Shown: positions 31,195-43,930 of the stretch, piece by piece | Layout of the letters: each line of letters starts with the position of its first letter | How positions within the stretch are numbered: the stretch's first letter is position 1 | Origin: Adiantum capillus-veneris | Lineage: Eukaryota; Streptophyta; Polypodiopsida; Polypodiales; Pteridaceae | Reading direction: 5' to 3' | NCBI GenBank assembly: GCA_014529385.2 | Contig: CM043945.1 | Span: 144,141,741-144,205,740 of the forward strand | DNA length: 64,000 nucleotides | Made by a program: the position numbers and the translations under genes | The notes under the pieces: generated by a model | What the model was told of the DNA's origin: nothing | The model's database searches: none | What the model saw: the letters and a program-made list of their open reading frames with translations, nothing else

Positions 31195-33059
31195 CTAGTC
31201 TATATAGAGCTCTCCGTTTAGGCAAATGTCCTCCGTTTCATTTTGTAGATCCTCTACATGCATCCCATAGAGAGTAGCAGCTTGATGCTCGTCTGACACC
31301 ACCTCAACGGCTTCTGACTGAGTATCCTCTCCGATCTCCTCCATTGATGCTGCTATGATTGAAACATGGTAGCCCTTATATGTCCGTGCACTAAGAGGGG
31401 CTACCTCTATGATGTACCACCAGTTTGATGCAGACTTTGTAGGATGAAATACCATTTGCCAGAGCCACATAGCTTACATGAGTGCTTCCAGCCACCTAAC
31501 TTCTAAAATTGGATGTTAAATATTTACAGACTTACTTGTTCACGATGCTCGGGTAGTACAAAAGTGTCTCTTAGGTGGGTCCATTTTTTAGTTGAATCCA
31601 CCTCAAGGAAACCAGACTCTCCTCTGCGCATAGTAGCGTTGCGACCCTCCATGTTTATCTTGAACCATTGCACGTCGAACAAGTCCACAAAAAATCCTCT
31701 ATAATTGATCCTCAAAATCTTTTGTAGCATGCCAAACTAAGTGAGTTCCGCCACCACAGGATCTGCATCAAAAGACCGTTGTTGACTAGACTGTTCAAAT
31801 TTTGCCATGATTCCAAAATCTTGTGTAAAATGCATTTTGTCAATCCGTTCCACCCTAAAATTTCGACCTTTACACAATGCTACTGTGTATGATTTATACT
31901 ACAACCAACAAAGATTATGAGTGGTTGTTCAAACATCTAGAAAGCTGCGAGTCGTACATTGCAAACTTACCTTGGTCACGCAAGCCCGAGAGTTTTCCCC
32001 CTCCTCCTCAGTCACTTCTTCACCGCACTGTTGGTGCGCTTTTCATTTGGTTTTGCAACCATCTTAAGCTCATGAATGTTGGTAGGCTCTCAAGACCCAC
32101 CGGATAATGCATTGGTGGTGGTCTTCCTCATCTCCACTCGATTCGTGCCCTTTGTCGCTTTTGCTTTGCATCCTTGTATTATGAAATCCACTTTTGCAAC
32201 ATTGAATTATGAAGCATGCAAAATTGATCGATTTTAGCCTCTATATCTTTTGTCAACTTCTTCTCAACACCGAGATTGCACATGATAATCCCAGATATGC
32301 GCTCATTATCTATGGTCTACCATAGGGTGTCTTGGGATTTATCAAATCCGTCTAGCCACTCTCCAATGTAAACTATGGACTCTGATACTAGCCAGCCTTC
32401 TGCCATGTTACCCTCCGGACGTGCCTTTTGACGCACATATCCCTTGAGCATTCTCATGAGACGTTCTAAAAAGAACGTCCATCTGAAATGTACTATGCCA
32501 GCTATTTCCACCTCATCAACTATGTGAACAAGAAGATGCACTTGAATGGTTAGTATGGTAGAAGGAAAGTGTTTCTCAAACATGCACCCAACCTCTGAAA
32601 TGTTTAGTTTAGCAAATGGTATGGAGTCTACATGGATCTCCTTTGTGAGATCCATTGTACCAACTTAGTAAGTTTGTAGATTGTGGTACGGACGTTAGGA
32701 GACAAACATCCCTCAATGGTCACTAATAAAATAACCTGCAAAACACATCTAGAAATGATATTAAAGTCCACAAATAAATTTTTTACACAATTCCCACTAT
32801 GATATATTCCACTTCAAACATACCTGACACATTTTATGCCAGTCGTGTGACTTCAAGGCAATAAGCTTCCCTTCTTTAGTGAAACACGATCGGAGCGAGT
32901 GCATTACGCCAGTGGAGGTCCGCACAGGTTGAATGGTCTCTTTTACTGTGCATTCTTGGGTTCCTGTCAAAATCCATGGCGCTTTAGGGAGTTTTATCGA
33001 TCCGTTGGGTGTTGTCTGCAACCGATATTGCTCCATACGATCCACATTTCTAAGGTCAA
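31195..33059 (-). pseudogene. 3' half of the outer CACTA tnp2 transposase (DUF4218 and DUF4216 regions)
   Basis: Reading down from 33059, DLRNVDRMEQYRLQ continues the tnp2 core and is joined by HDWHKMCQ (before 32800). The 32317-32655 frame matches the DUF4218 region of plant CACTA transposases (FPSTILTIQVHLLVHIVDEV, YVRQKARPEGNMAE). The 31524-31730 and 31195-31470 frames match DUF4216 (GFFVDLFDVQWF, DTFVLPEHREQV). The gaps between frames may be introns or decay. The upstream part of the gene is at 39302-39500 and beyond, because the inner CACTA sits inside this coding sequence. Confidence 0.75.
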
Positions 33060-33179
33060 CACTACAAGAGGTCACTTAAATTTCGGCGGCAAATTATCGT
33101 CGTCAATGGCGGACGTCGGTATATGTGTAGGTAAGTATGGAGAGAGATGATCTTTTTTTAAATTTCAATTTTAAATTTT

Positions 33180-33300
33180 CGACGCGTATTCTGATGTATT
33201 TTCTGACGCCTGATCCGATGCAGTTTCCGACACCTGTAGGAATGCTTTTTTCGATGCCTGTATCGATTTCTATTTCGTCAGACCCTGCAGAAAACGAACT
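33180..33300 (+). repeat. Left subterminal repeats of the inner CACTA
   Basis: Variants of CTGATGTATTT, CTGACGCCTGATCCGATGC, CCGACACCTGTAGG and TCGATGCCTGTATCGAT repeat every 15-25 bp, paralleling the CCGATGC, CCGGCGC and CCGGCAT words at 39135-39280. Confidence 0.65.
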
Positions 33301-33779
33301 GCGGCTTTCTCTGCGCATTTCTCTTCTTCTTGCACCTTTTCTCTTGCTCTCTTCCTCGTCACCTCTTACAGATCTGCTGCGAAACAAGTTGTCAAAGGTG
33401 CTAATCTTGCTCGTGGACTACTCCATAGCACTAAGGTGAGATTGTTTTCAAGTTTACTTGTAGGTTTACGGTTTAGGGTTTAACATGGTGTGTGCGTGTG
33501 TGTGCGTTTTTGCAGGTTCGAGGACATTTACAATACCTTTTCTTACTCAAATAGGCCGCATGTGAGTACTTGAACTTTTAATGCATATTAAATTTATTTA
33601 AATTAATTTGTATATGATAAAAAAAAATTTCATGCTTTAAACTTTCAATGCTTTAAAAGAAATTATGGTTTTTGTTGTGAGATTTCGTTTTGAATTATGA
33701 AAATTTTTCGTTTTGGTTTATGAAACAATCTTGTTTTAAATAAATTTCATTTTGAATTATGTTGGTTTTGAAATTATGC

Positions 33780-35350
33780 GATTGATGAGGTTTAGGTTTT
33801 AGGTTTTGGCTAGGTTTAGTTTAGATTATATCTTAAATTAGGGTATATATAGGTTATATGTTAAGTTATAAGTTAGGTTATATGTTAAGTTACGCTAGGT
33901 TAAGTTAGCTTATAGGATGTTAATTATGTTAAGTTAGATTATAGGTTAGGTTTAAATTAAAGGTTAAATTAAGTTATAAGTTAGGTTATATGTTAGGTTA
34001 GGTGAGGTTATAGGTTGTACGTAAAAATTTAGGTTATGCTATATGTTAAGTTAACTCGTGTTTAAGTTATAGATAGACGTTGTGTTTGGATAGCTAGAAC
34101 TTATGTACTTTTATGTTAATCTAAATACTTATCGATAAAACGTCCAAACACGACCATCTACCAGCGTTTAAATCATAACCCTCTAACCCTATTAGCAGAC
34201 TGAAATGGTCAAGTGCTACACTAGTTGGATTTGGAGTGACCAAATCAAAAACCTAAGCAGATTTACATAGCCTACCATAACGCTCCAAATATAGTAATGT
34301 ATTAGCGGGCAAAACAAAAGTCGCTAATCTAAAGTAGATAACCCTTAGCAGATATCCCTAAGGAGACTAAATGGCTTAACGATACCCATTTTTAGAGTGC
34401 TTTACCTTAACGGCTTTACATATATAGTGTGTCCTAACCGTCCGCACACGATGCGTCATCTATCGACGGCCAAACTAGAATCCATAGAACCCTAAGCGGC
34501 TAGCCCTAAGAAGATTGAAATTAAAAAATGCTACACTAATCCAATTTGGAGTGGCCAAACCTAAGCAACTTTACATAGCACACCCTAACACTCCAAAATA
34601 CGGCCATCTATTAGCGGTTAAACCAACACTAGTCCTAAGACGCTAATCCTAGGTGGCTAGCTCTAAGTGGATTGAAATGGCTAATTGCTATCCTAATCCA
34701 ATTTGAAGCAGCCCAACCTAAGCAGATTTACACACCATACCATAAATTCTAATTATCCGAACACAACGTCCATCTATTAGCAGCCAAACGAAGATGACTT
34801 GTGTACTTCTAAGAACGGAAACAGACTTCGGTTAGGTTAGGTTATAGGTTAGGTTTATGTTATAGGTTAGGTTATGTTAGGTTAGGTTAGGTTAGGTTTA
34901 GGTTATAGATTATGTTAGATTATATGTTAGGTTAGAGCTAGCGACAAATAGTAAAAAAACTGTAGACAGAGTTCGAAGATGACTCGTGTATTTCAAAAAA
35001 TGCAAACGGACTTTGGTTAGGTTTAGTTTATAGGTTAGATGAGATTATAGGTTAGGTTAGAGCTAGCAGCAAATGAATAGTAGAAAAAATGCAAACGGAC
35101 TTCGAAGATGACTCGTGTACTTCTAAAAATGCAAACGGACTTCGGTTAGGTTAGGTTATAAGTTAGGTTAGGTTTAGGTTATATGTTAGGTTAGATTATA
35201 AGTTAGAGCTACCGGCAAATAGTAGAAAAAACACAAACATACGTCAAGAATGACTCGTGTACTTCAAAAAATGCAAACGGACTTCGGTTAGGTTTTGTTA
35301 TAGGTGAAGTTATAGGTTAGGTTTAATTTGGTTATAGGATAGGTTAGGCG
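33780..35350 (+). repeat. TTAGGTTA-type repeats and longer tandem units of the inner CACTA
   Basis: Degenerate TTAGGTTATAGG words dominate 33790-34080 and 34825-35345. Embedded are about four copies of a longer unit beginning GAAGATGACTCGTGTACTTC and followed by GCAAACGGACTTCGGTTAGG, at about 34790, 34975, 35104 and 35246. At about 34196-34790 another unit containing CTACACTAATCCAATTTGGA and CATCTATTAGCGG occurs three times. No coding sequence is seen. The outer CACTA has a counterpart at 44340-44835 on the other strand. Confidence 0.8.
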
Positions 35351-35743
35351 TACACAAACTTCTAAAACACTAATATATATTCATTGACCCTGTGGTCCTA
35401 ATCTCCATGCGGCACCTCTAGACGAGTTGTGCGCGAATCAGACATGGCTAGAGAATGTGAGATTTTTAGAGCTCGAGCTAGCAACAAATAGCTTTAAAAA
35501 TGCAATTTGGACTTCCAAAGTGCACACAGACTTCAGGAAACTTAATATATAGTCATTGACCAATAAAGACGAGATTATTATCCTGTGGTCCTAATCTCCG
35601 TGCACCTCTAGACCGAGGTGTGTGGGGATCGGGCCTGGTTAGAGACTGTGAGGTTATCATGTATTGTCATGTACTTAGTAGTGTGTAGTTATAACAACTA
35701 GAGTTTTTTAATTATTTGTTTCATCATCATTGGTAGATAAAGT

Positions 35744-36453
35744 ATGGATGATAGGATGGCGTGTCCTTGTGCGCATTGCAAGCATCAGATATTTTGAAAA
35801 CAAAAAAATTACGATCAACACATACGCAATCACGGTCTCTTTCCGATTGAGCAACTCCAAGACCTACGTTATCGATCTCATGTTCTAGAGACTGAAGGTC
35901 ACACTCCGTAAGTCTTGCTCCAACTTCATTCCAGAGAAGATGATTTTTAAATGAGCAGCCATCAACTAAGTCCTCCCAACCAATACCTGATGTGGCATTT
36001 CAAGAAGTAGAGATAGAGCAGATGTTGGACGCGTTCTTTGACATAGATCCCATCATTCAAAACATAGAAGATGACAACATTGAACACAATACTGCAGACC
36101 ACCCTCAGTCATCCTGTTCATATTGACGGCATGATAGCAACGATAAAGAGGACGAGATGATGAAAAGTCTTGCACGCATGTCGCTTTACAGTGGTGCAAA
36201 AATCTCAGTTCTCTGTACCGGGTTGGCAATGCTTAATTTGCAATCTGTCTACGGCTGGTCTGGCGAAGGGGAAAAGAAACAACACTTGACAGATCGCCCG
36301 CAATTCAAGCGCAACCGTGCCACTGGAAACCTTCATTTTCCATATCATCTTAAAAAATTGCCTAACTTTCCAACTGGGCGGTGGTTAGATGTGACAATCT
36401 CAGAGGCAAAGAGGAATGGAGTGTTGATTATTGAAGAGGAAGAGGAGATGTGA
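35744..36453 (+). pseudogene. N-terminal tnp2 remnant of the inner CACTA
   Basis: MDDRMACPCAHCKHQIF at 35744 matches the transposase-associated domain found before tnp2, which has a CPCxxC signature. The frame is broken soon after. The 36157-36453 frame has LYSGAKISVLCTGLAMLNLQ and VYGWS, the conserved tnp2 stretch usually seen as LYPGS..SVL...L.LLN....YGWS. It then diverges into an unrecognised Lys-rich sequence ending in an acidic run. The catalytic core that should follow is absent. Confidence 0.65.
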
Positions 36454-36539
36454 AGGGGTTGCAATTGGCATGTATATTTTCACAACTTCCTTGTTGAGCT
36501 CCACATGATCACATTGTTTTAATAACTTTTAGTCTGTTT

Positions 36540-37287
36540 CAATTTTGTGGCTGGAGTATCACAAATATGGAGCTTTGTGGTCGTATGGGAAACACTTCAT
36601 AGTGCAACGGATCAACGAATAAAGGATCACTTTTGACAATGGTGTTAGGGCAATCTTCGTCCAAGAAAGTAGGAGTAGTGCCAGGGATGAGAACACAGAG
36701 ACTGGCCAACTTGAATACTTTGGCTACATCCAAGACATCTTGAAGATTAGCTTTAGAAAGTCTGATATGTTTATCTTTGATGTCAAGGGGTTTAAAGTTA
36801 TTACCAATGGCCCTAATGCAACTGTGCGTGAAGACAAGAGTCGATTGATTCAAGTGAACTCTAGAAGGGTGTGGACAGATGCGTGGGATACATTCGTACT
36901 TCCGCGGCATTGTGAACAAGTTGTGTTCATACACGATCCACTATGGACAAAAATGATGAGATTGATCTGTCTAAACCCTGTTGGCTCTATGTCGATCAAG
37001 TTTCTTCACGGAGCAAGCAAGTGTGTGAAGGATTGGACTTTGAGGTCGAAGAGGTGATTCATGAACAAAGTGCAGAACCGACGGAAAATTTAATTTTAGA
37101 TTTTGAGGTGGATGTCAGCAATAAGCAATTGTCTAAACCTAGAGATGAGGTGTCAAATACTGAAGCTGATGCGGAGAGCGATGAAGAAGTAGAGTTTGAT
37201 GACGAAGATGCAGAAGTACATATTGAGATAGACATCTTTGGTACATCAGATCTCATGGAAGATGAGAGATTAACTTATGATTTTTGA
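36540..37287 (+). pseudogene. DUF4216 region of the inner CACTA transposase
   Basis: From about 36635 a frame reads DNGVRAIFVQES, then GQLEYFGYIQDILKISF, FDVKGFKVI, DTFVLPRHCEQVVFIHDPLW, the classic order of the DUF4216 domain at the end of plant CACTA transposases. The frame shifts near 36943-37057 into an acidic C-terminus ending at 37287. It is the counterpart of 31195-31730 in the outer element. Confidence 0.7.
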
Positions 37288-37429
37288 AAGGAACTCTTTT
37301 TATTAATCTACAATACAATTTAGATTCATTCATTTGGGTTGCAGCTTTTTTTATTTGTTATTTGTATTGATTAAGCATTTCTTCTACAAACTAACGTATT
37401 TTGTGGGTGTTCTTTGTGTATGATTAGCC

Positions 37430-38506
37430 ATGGCTGATGACGATGAGCCATACTGTCCTAGTTTTAGTTTTCCTATCACTCCGATCGACATGTCACCCGA
37501 GCAGATGGGCTCGCTTTTGTCTCAGATCACACCAGACCAGATCACGATGGCACATCACCTTTGGGTAGCAGGTCCCTCTAGACCTACTATGGCCAACCCT
37601 ATGCCCGAGACTAGTGTGGTCCCTACATCGAGCGGCCCCACACCTCAGTCTAGTGTGCCCCCTACACCTAGGACTTCTGTGTCCCCTACACCGATGGCGG
37701 GTGGTTCATCCTCGAGACGAGGTAGCCGTGGTTTTGGAGGTGATGGTTGTTGAGGTAGTGATTCCACCAATGCATCCACACTATCGAGGGAGCGTCCATC
37801 ACTCTCTTTAGTAGATATTTCACCAATTGGCACACCACATACACCTTGGGGATCACACGAGCATGATCCTAGCAAGGTGTACAAGAGAAGGTATGGGATA
37901 ATTGTGGCAGATAGGGTCGAAAAGGCCATGCGATAGAGGATACGGAAGCTCTATATCATTCAGTTTTGTCACTCTGTGATGGAGGTTTGGGATAATCTTG
38001 ATCTTGAAAGAAAGAATTACATCGTTGAGTCTATTCACAGAGAGTACAAGCCGACGGAGGGGTACGATCCAATCCCGAATCCCTGTATTTTTAGCGTAGC
38101 AAAGGCCACAAGGTCACACCGTTGGTCAGAGGCAAGAGACATGTACAATGCTGACAGTCCCATAGAGAATGCCAACTTTGTTGGTGCCTTGGTTAATTTG
38201 CATGCCAAATGTGGTACCCTTATGAATGAAGGGCCAAAAGGCTGCCCGCCCAATGAATCAAATGGCTGCCGGCCCATGACCTTAAGAGGAGGGGCCACCC
38301 AAGAGGTGTGGAAAGAGAGGAAAATAGGGAAGCATGGCGCTCAGGCAGCAAGGAGAAGGGCAGAGGGAGATGAGGATGAGCGCGGTTATGGAGCAAAAAC
38401 TATAGACCTAGTTGGGGCGACCCTATTTGGTATTAGTGATGCATGTTTCTATGCAGGTCTCATGATGGCCCTGCCACGTCATGGGCGGGTTGTCACGCCG
38501 CCGTGA
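37430..38506 (+). pseudogene. TnpA-like gene of the inner CACTA
   Basis: ATG 37430 opens MADDDEPYCPSF, then a Pro/Thr-rich linker with TPxxSVxPTP repeats ending at TGA 37751. Another frame continues with KVYKRRYGIIVADRVEKAMR, a stop, and at 37976-38506 LERKNYIVESIHREYKP, CIFSVAKATRSHRW, which fits the plant Ptta/En/Spm transposase family. Layout and proline-rich linker mirror the outer copy at 29651-30666. Stops and frame changes mark it as decayed. Confidence 0.6.
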
Positions 38507-38569
38507 CAAGCAAAGAGAAGGGATTTAGAAAAAAAAAGCTAAATATAAGGGTCACTCAGTCATTGTTTG

Positions 38570-38790
38570 CATATGTACAATTTTGTAGTGCTTATGTTTA
38601 CGGTTTATGGTATGTTTATGGTATGGCACAGATGTTATGGTTAAGGTTTGGCAGTCAAGTTAAGGTGATGGTTATGATTATGGTTGTGGTTATGGTTATG
38701 GTTGTGCAATGATGGTATGGTTGTTATGGTTATGGTATGACAAGAAAGTTATGGTATGGAAAACGGGTTATGTTTATGGTTTTGCAGTTT
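38570..38790 (+). repeat. Degenerate TTATGG repeat in the inner CACTA
   Basis: GGTTATGGTTATGG-like words alternate with GGTATGG and GGTTGTGG for about 200 bp after the TnpA-like gene. No gene is seen from 38790 to 39080. Confidence 0.75.
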
Positions 38791-39301
38791 TTGCCTCCTG
38801 TTTTGATTATGTTTATAAAATCTTTATGTCGTTATACCATGATCCATATTTTGATTTCGTAGTTATGTTATTCTTACCATTTTGCTAATGGCCATACACT
38901 CGTTCTTTAGCATTAGCTTGTAGGTGGAGTGCGGTTGCTTGTGCACTCTTCCTTTGGGCAGAGAGGGCTCTTTTCTTTTGCTGCAGTACATGCAACATCA
39001 ATTCCCAACCCTCTTTGCCCAACATAATTTTGCAGGTTTGGTTGTTGGTACAGAGTACGGTACAGGCACCAGTATAAACTTCAGAGAATGCGCTGAAATA
39101 TCTTTTACAATTACCGAAGCTTATTTTGAAGTTGATTCCGGCGCTTATTTCTAAGATGGTTCCGATGCAAAGTATACCGATGCTTATACCAATGACACAA
39201 AACCGGCATCTTTGTTTAGGCCTATTTCAGCGGTTTTTAGTTTTAAAAATTACTTTATTTTGTCGGTATATGCGCCGATTTTTGTGCGACGTGTTGTAGT
39301 G

Positions 39302-39535
39302 CAACTCTAGCTCCCAAAGTATCTTTCTTACCGATCAGATGGTCCCATAGCATATTACCCACATTCTTGAATATGTGCATTGGATCGAGTAAGTGATTGA
39401 TCATGAGTCTGGGCCAATATGGTAACTCGTACCATAGAAAGTCTCTTCATCCCTGGAGACAAACCATCATCACACATCTCCTGCTGCTGATAGCCGTTTT
39501 TGGGCTCTCCATAATTGCCATAGTAAGTTACTCCA
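39302..39535 (-). pseudogene. Middle fragment of the outer CACTA tnp2 transposase
   Basis: On the minus strand, after a frameshift, it reads DDGLSPGMKRLSM, ELPYWPRLMINHLLDPMHIF, KNVGNMLWDHLIG and KDTLGARV, a highly conserved tnp2 stretch. It stops at the inner CACTA (39301). The next residues (DLRNVD) resume at 33059 when one CAA copy and the inner element are disregarded, showing that the insertion hit coding sequence. Confidence 0.8.
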
Positions 39536-41088
39536 CCCTACCAAATTCACCCAAATGCTATAGCTATCCCTACCATTTCACTGTAAATAGGCGTGTGTGA
39601 GTTAGGGGGCTTTTCCCATATCTTCTTAAAAACTCTCAGCTAGCTAGTCACTGGGCCAGTTGAGCCAAAAAAAATAAAAAAATAAAAAAATAAAAGTATA
39701 TTATGGCCTCTTTGTGTGTAAATATTTCATTGTATATATGACCTAAATATAGGGATTTTTTATTATTATTTTGGTATTTTACTTAAATATTTCTACTTAG
39801 GTGTGTGTTTTATTAAACCTATGTACACCTTGTTTCATCCTCTTACACCATAATTATATTTTTTGCCAATATGTACATACCCTAACCTCATATTTTTCCT
39901 TTATACAAATCACTCCCACATTTTCACCCTCACCCTCGTGAAAACAAAAAAATGATTTCTACTCATTGGTTACGTTTATTATATTATTTACTTGCATACC
40001 TTTTCCTCTTTCACCCAAAATAATTCAAGGAGGGACCATATCATATGATTCCAATATCTTTCCATATCCATAACTCCTCCATATTTTTATTATTATTTTT
40101 ACTCATTATTCTAACACCATGTGCTCATTGAGCTAAAGTCCATGAATAGTCCATACACTAGTCCCACCATGTATATATTTCTTTATTCACTAATAATCCT
40201 CCTCCATGCATGGGTCAAGGGCAACTTGGATGCTTTGTATTATAATATGACAAAGGAGGGGCTCACTCTTGGATGCATTGTACAAATTCAACAAAGGAGG
40301 GGGCCACTAAAAGACTTTTGCAGGCATAAAAAACAGGCTTTTTAGTGAGAATTTTGGCACCTATCTCCACTCCAAATTTGGAGCAATGGTCAAAAGAAAA
40401 AATGTAGCCCACGCTCCGAATAATCACCTCAAATTTTTTCATGATTTTTGAAGCTACCAACCGTGAGCTATGATTTTTTGAGTGGACCCCAGTCTGCCCA
40501 CTTTTCTCACAAGTAGCTTTTAGTCTTCTCTCACCCTTCCACACACCTACTCACTCTTACACATCCCTCCCTCTCCTTCCCTCACTCAAACCTGCAATTT
40601 CCATGGCTTCTCCCACCCTCTTCACCATTACCCTTCTCTCTCATCCCTATAGTTCTTTTATGAACCTCTACATACATACACCATCTCTATGCCTCTCTCT
40701 ATTATCTCCAAAGTACAATTCCATCTTAACCCTTATATATATACATAAATTCAGCATGTGTACCATGATTAACCTCTGCAAATCAAGAGATCTCATCAAT
40801 GAAATTACCATTTTCATCACGATAATCAACCTTGGCGGCGGTGGCGTAAAGAAGAGAAGACGAAGAAGAAGATCGATAGTCATTTTGAGAACCTACACAA
40901 GTAAGTCCAAAACATCTTCAAGCTTCACCATCACAAGGATTTGCTCATTTCATTCAACCATCCACCTCATTCTACCCATTGTAAATGTAACATTAACTTT
41001 CTAGTGATTACTAACCACTAACATACTAACACAAAATAGCCATTGACCTAACCATAAAAGACACCTCGCCTCAAGACATGTTCATAGT

Positions 41089-41140
<52 letters not shown>

Positions 41141-42110
41141 ACTTTCACCTTATCTACCATCAATAATGCTCTCTTTTGAGCCCACACCCATGACTCAAGC
41201 AGACAAAGAAGGCCCGCAATGTTTTTATATTCAAAAAAATCATAATCCTGATTTGTTAGCTTGTAAATTAGGATTTCCAATAATCTTAATGAGAGGTCTC
41301 CAACCTATAAATAGGCCCCTCTCCTTCTTGTAAAACAACCTCCAACATCTCACATAGCATCCCAACACTCTATGCGTGAGGAGAGACTTAGGTGTAGCAA
41401 CCACTTGTGAGCTTCACTCTTGGTGTGAGAGAAGCCTTCAAGCTACACATTGCAAGTGAGAGATCGTGAGTTCCACAAATCTCAAAACCACTATTGTATA
41501 TGCTCCTTCATCATCAATAAATTGAGGTTTGGTGCATCAAAGGCGTGATTCGACGTTCAAATCTTCGTCCTTCCATTTGTGCAATACGGTTTGGTGAATT
41601 CAAGGTGACTTGTGTATTTGAGTTTTTATCGGTTGATCTTGATTTTAGAAAGTGTTTTAGTGTGTTTTTTCATTGCCAGTTTTGTATCCATTGTAAGAGG
41701 GTATTGTGGTGAGAGGTCTCCCACACCCTAAGACAGTGTGTGTGTGTGTTTTGGCAATGTTTAGCAATCACTAAGGATTGAGTGAGTTTTATACAAGTTC
41801 TACGATAGCATCATAACGAACCATCTCCATTTGCAAGTCACAAATAAGGTATTACGCAAGATCCTTTTCTCTCTCTCTTCCCTTTGCTCTAGCTCTCTCT
41901 GGTCCAGTTTGTGTGTGTCTTGGTGTGAGGTTGTTTGTGTGTGTTGTGTGGTGCATCTTCTTGGTTGTGCCAAAATCTCTCTTGCGTCCTAGTTCGCATA
42001 CCATAACTAGGTGGTGCCCCTATCTTGTTTGTGTTTGGCTGTGGGTTTGTTGTTGTGTTGGGCTTGTGGTTGCCCCAGCCCCAATTGAGGAGCACAGGAG
42101 CCTTGAGGGG
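39536..42110. other. Unclassified insert or large intron within outer tnp2
   Basis: tnp2 homology stops near 42120 and restarts near 39535. The DNA between holds a TATA-like CTATAAATAG (41305-41314), a CAATAAATTGAGG polyadenylation-like word (41513), a (CT)n tract (41089-41136), and AT-rich sequence with no protein homology. This resembles a solo LTR or LTR-rich derivative on the plus strand, but I could not find ends with matching target duplications. Confidence 0.4.
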
Positions 42111-42119
42111 TGTTTAGAG

Positions 42120-43745
42120 GTCGCCTCTCTTGTTGCCCGCCCCGGACCGCCTCACTGCCTAACCATGCTTGTGCAGTCATCCTTTGTGGCTCTCTTCCCC
42201 AAAAATTGTCGCATAACTCATGATTCTCTGGAAGATGTGCTTAATGACCTTCGTAGATTTTCTTCTTCAATGAGGGCATCCGACGTGCATTAAGTCTAGG
42301 TCCACATGTGACACATGCTCTATATCCGCTTGTTTGACGCCCTACATGTATACACATGTCAATAGATAAGCTTGAGAAATACCAAGATTTATAGCATGTG
42401 AGTTTGAGTATAAATCACATAAGCATTCTGTTAGTCCATGATAGTCATGCATGGCTCTACATTAGAATGCCTTTGATCAAAGCATTCCATCGACCTATGT
42501 GTCGGCTCATATCCACCACTTCTATGCCAATCCACAATTGTTGTAGATCTTTCAGTAGTGGACAAAGATGCACATCCATATTCTTCACTTTATACCGCCC
42601 CGGCACAATCAAGCTTAGAAACAGGTGGCCCTTCTTGGTAGTCAACCACGGGGGAATGTTGTAGGTGACGATGACAACGGGCCATACACTGTAAGATGTT
42701 GACCTCTGCCCAAATGTATTTATGCCATCCATAGCCAGGCCTATGCGCAAATTTCGAGCTTCCCTGGAAAATTCCGGCTATGTGTCATCTATATGTTTCC
42801 ATGCTGCACAATCTGTAGAAATCGGTAGCACACCATGCGAAGATCTATTCTCCTTGTGCCATGATGCTAGGGCGGCCATGGACTTACATTCAAAGAAATG
42901 CTTGATGTCAGGAAGCAAAGGAAAATGTCGCAAAACTTTTGTGGAATTTTTTGCCCGCGGAGATCTACTCGATATCTCTCGGAATCACATTTCGAACACT
43001 TCTCCATGTCTATGTATTCCCCTCTGAAAAGAATGCAGTCGTTAGGACAAGCGTGAATTGAATTGTAATCCGTCCCCAAGTTTTGCAAGATCTTTCTTGC
43101 TTCCTCTCTGGAATCTAGCATCACATTATTAGCTAGCAGTATGTGCTCTTTAAGCAATCTACACAGCGAAAAAAAATGAGGTACACTTGTGTAAGTAATC
43201 TATCAGATCATGATACATCTAGAGTGTTTTTATTGAAGTAAACAAATTGTAATAGATCACCTAAAAAGTGTTGTGACGCTAGTGAATTCCATCCAAACTT
43301 TGCATGCATGTTGAGAAGAACCAGGAGCGCCTTCAATCTAAACACACGTGCTCCATCATACAATGGCGTATCGGCTTCACTTTTCAATTCATCATAGATA
43401 AGCCTTTCTGAATCCATGATCATCTCGATCATTTCATAGATCTCGAGATCAAACATAGCCTCGTTGGGAATGTGGTCTACATGATCATCCTCTGAGCTGT
43501 CAGAGGCTACATCTTGTGGCCTCACGTATGCTGCTTGACCAAAGCGCCTACGAATACGTCTATTGGGTTGCAAGATTGCTTCCTGTAGGCCAGCGTTAGA
43601 GTCCGACGAGTTATAATTGGCAACAACTCGATCTATAATAGATGGATCAAACTTGCCAAATTCACGAATGTGCTGCAAAAAAACGTGTCTCGTCCATCAC
43701 ACAGCATGTTTGCATTGATTACAAGGACATAAGATCCTTGTTTAG
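42120..43745 (-). pseudogene. 5' half of the outer CACTA tnp2 transposase
   Basis: In gene order: CPCNQCKHAV (transposase-associated domain, about 43725) and HVFLQHIREFGKFD; an acidic region and LLNMHAKFGW (43208-43678); NSIHACPNDCILFRGEY and KCSKCDSERYR (42867-43157), a zinc-binding-like pair; RIGLAMDGINTFG, YSVWPVVIVTYNIPPW and LIVPGR (42457-42750), the catalytic part; AMHDYHG and later TSGYRACVTCGPRLN and KKKIYEGH (42120-42340). Stops and frameshifts near 42238, 42447 and 42870 are consistent with decay and some introns. tnp2 would cut and paste the element. Confidence 0.8.
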
Positions 43746-43855
43746 AGATAGGTGTTTTGGTTGGAGAGCCCCACATCGTTGTTACTACTCATAATGAATG
43801 TAGAAACCTTATAACCTGGACATAAATTTAAACTTCTATTGGAATCCTCCGTCTT

Positions 43856-43857
<2 letters not shown>

Positions 43858-43927
<70 letters not shown>
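43858..43927 (+). repeat. (CT)n microsatellite
   Basis: About 70 bp of uninterrupted CT in the 5' region of the outer CACTA. Nearby 43955-44035 (TCTAGAGGTGCACAGAGATC) is the reverse-complement counterpart of 35395-35440 and 35575-35660 in the inner element. 44050-44330 holds no gene. Confidence 0.95.

Positions 43928-43930
<3 letters not shown>

Larger units (their letters stand above)
33060..39301 (+). mobile_element. Inner CACTA transposon, same family, deletion derivative
   Basis: Begins CACTACAAGAGGT and ends CGTGTTGTAGTG, with CAA duplicated on each side (33057-33059, 39302-39304). Coding remnants run on the plus strand, opposite to the host element. The transposase core (the DDE part of tnp2) is missing: the N-terminal region is followed almost directly by DUF4216, then a TnpA-like gene. 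It is therefore non-autonomous. Subterminal repeats around CCGATGC are present at both ends. Confidence 0.93.

Noticed and set aside
33137-33439. 100-codon plus-strand ORF near the left end of the inner CACTA
   Set aside because: It covers subterminal repeats and low-complexity Ser/Leu sequence with no recognisable domain.
33780-35350. TTAGGTTA words as true telomere repeats
   Set aside because: They are not the plant TTTAGGG repeat, are highly degenerate, and lie inside a bounded CACTA element.
39536-42110. A complete LTR retrotransposon within tnp2
   Set aside because: TATA-like and polyadenylation-like words are present, but I found no paired LTRs, primer site or matching target duplication, so it is listed only as unclassified.
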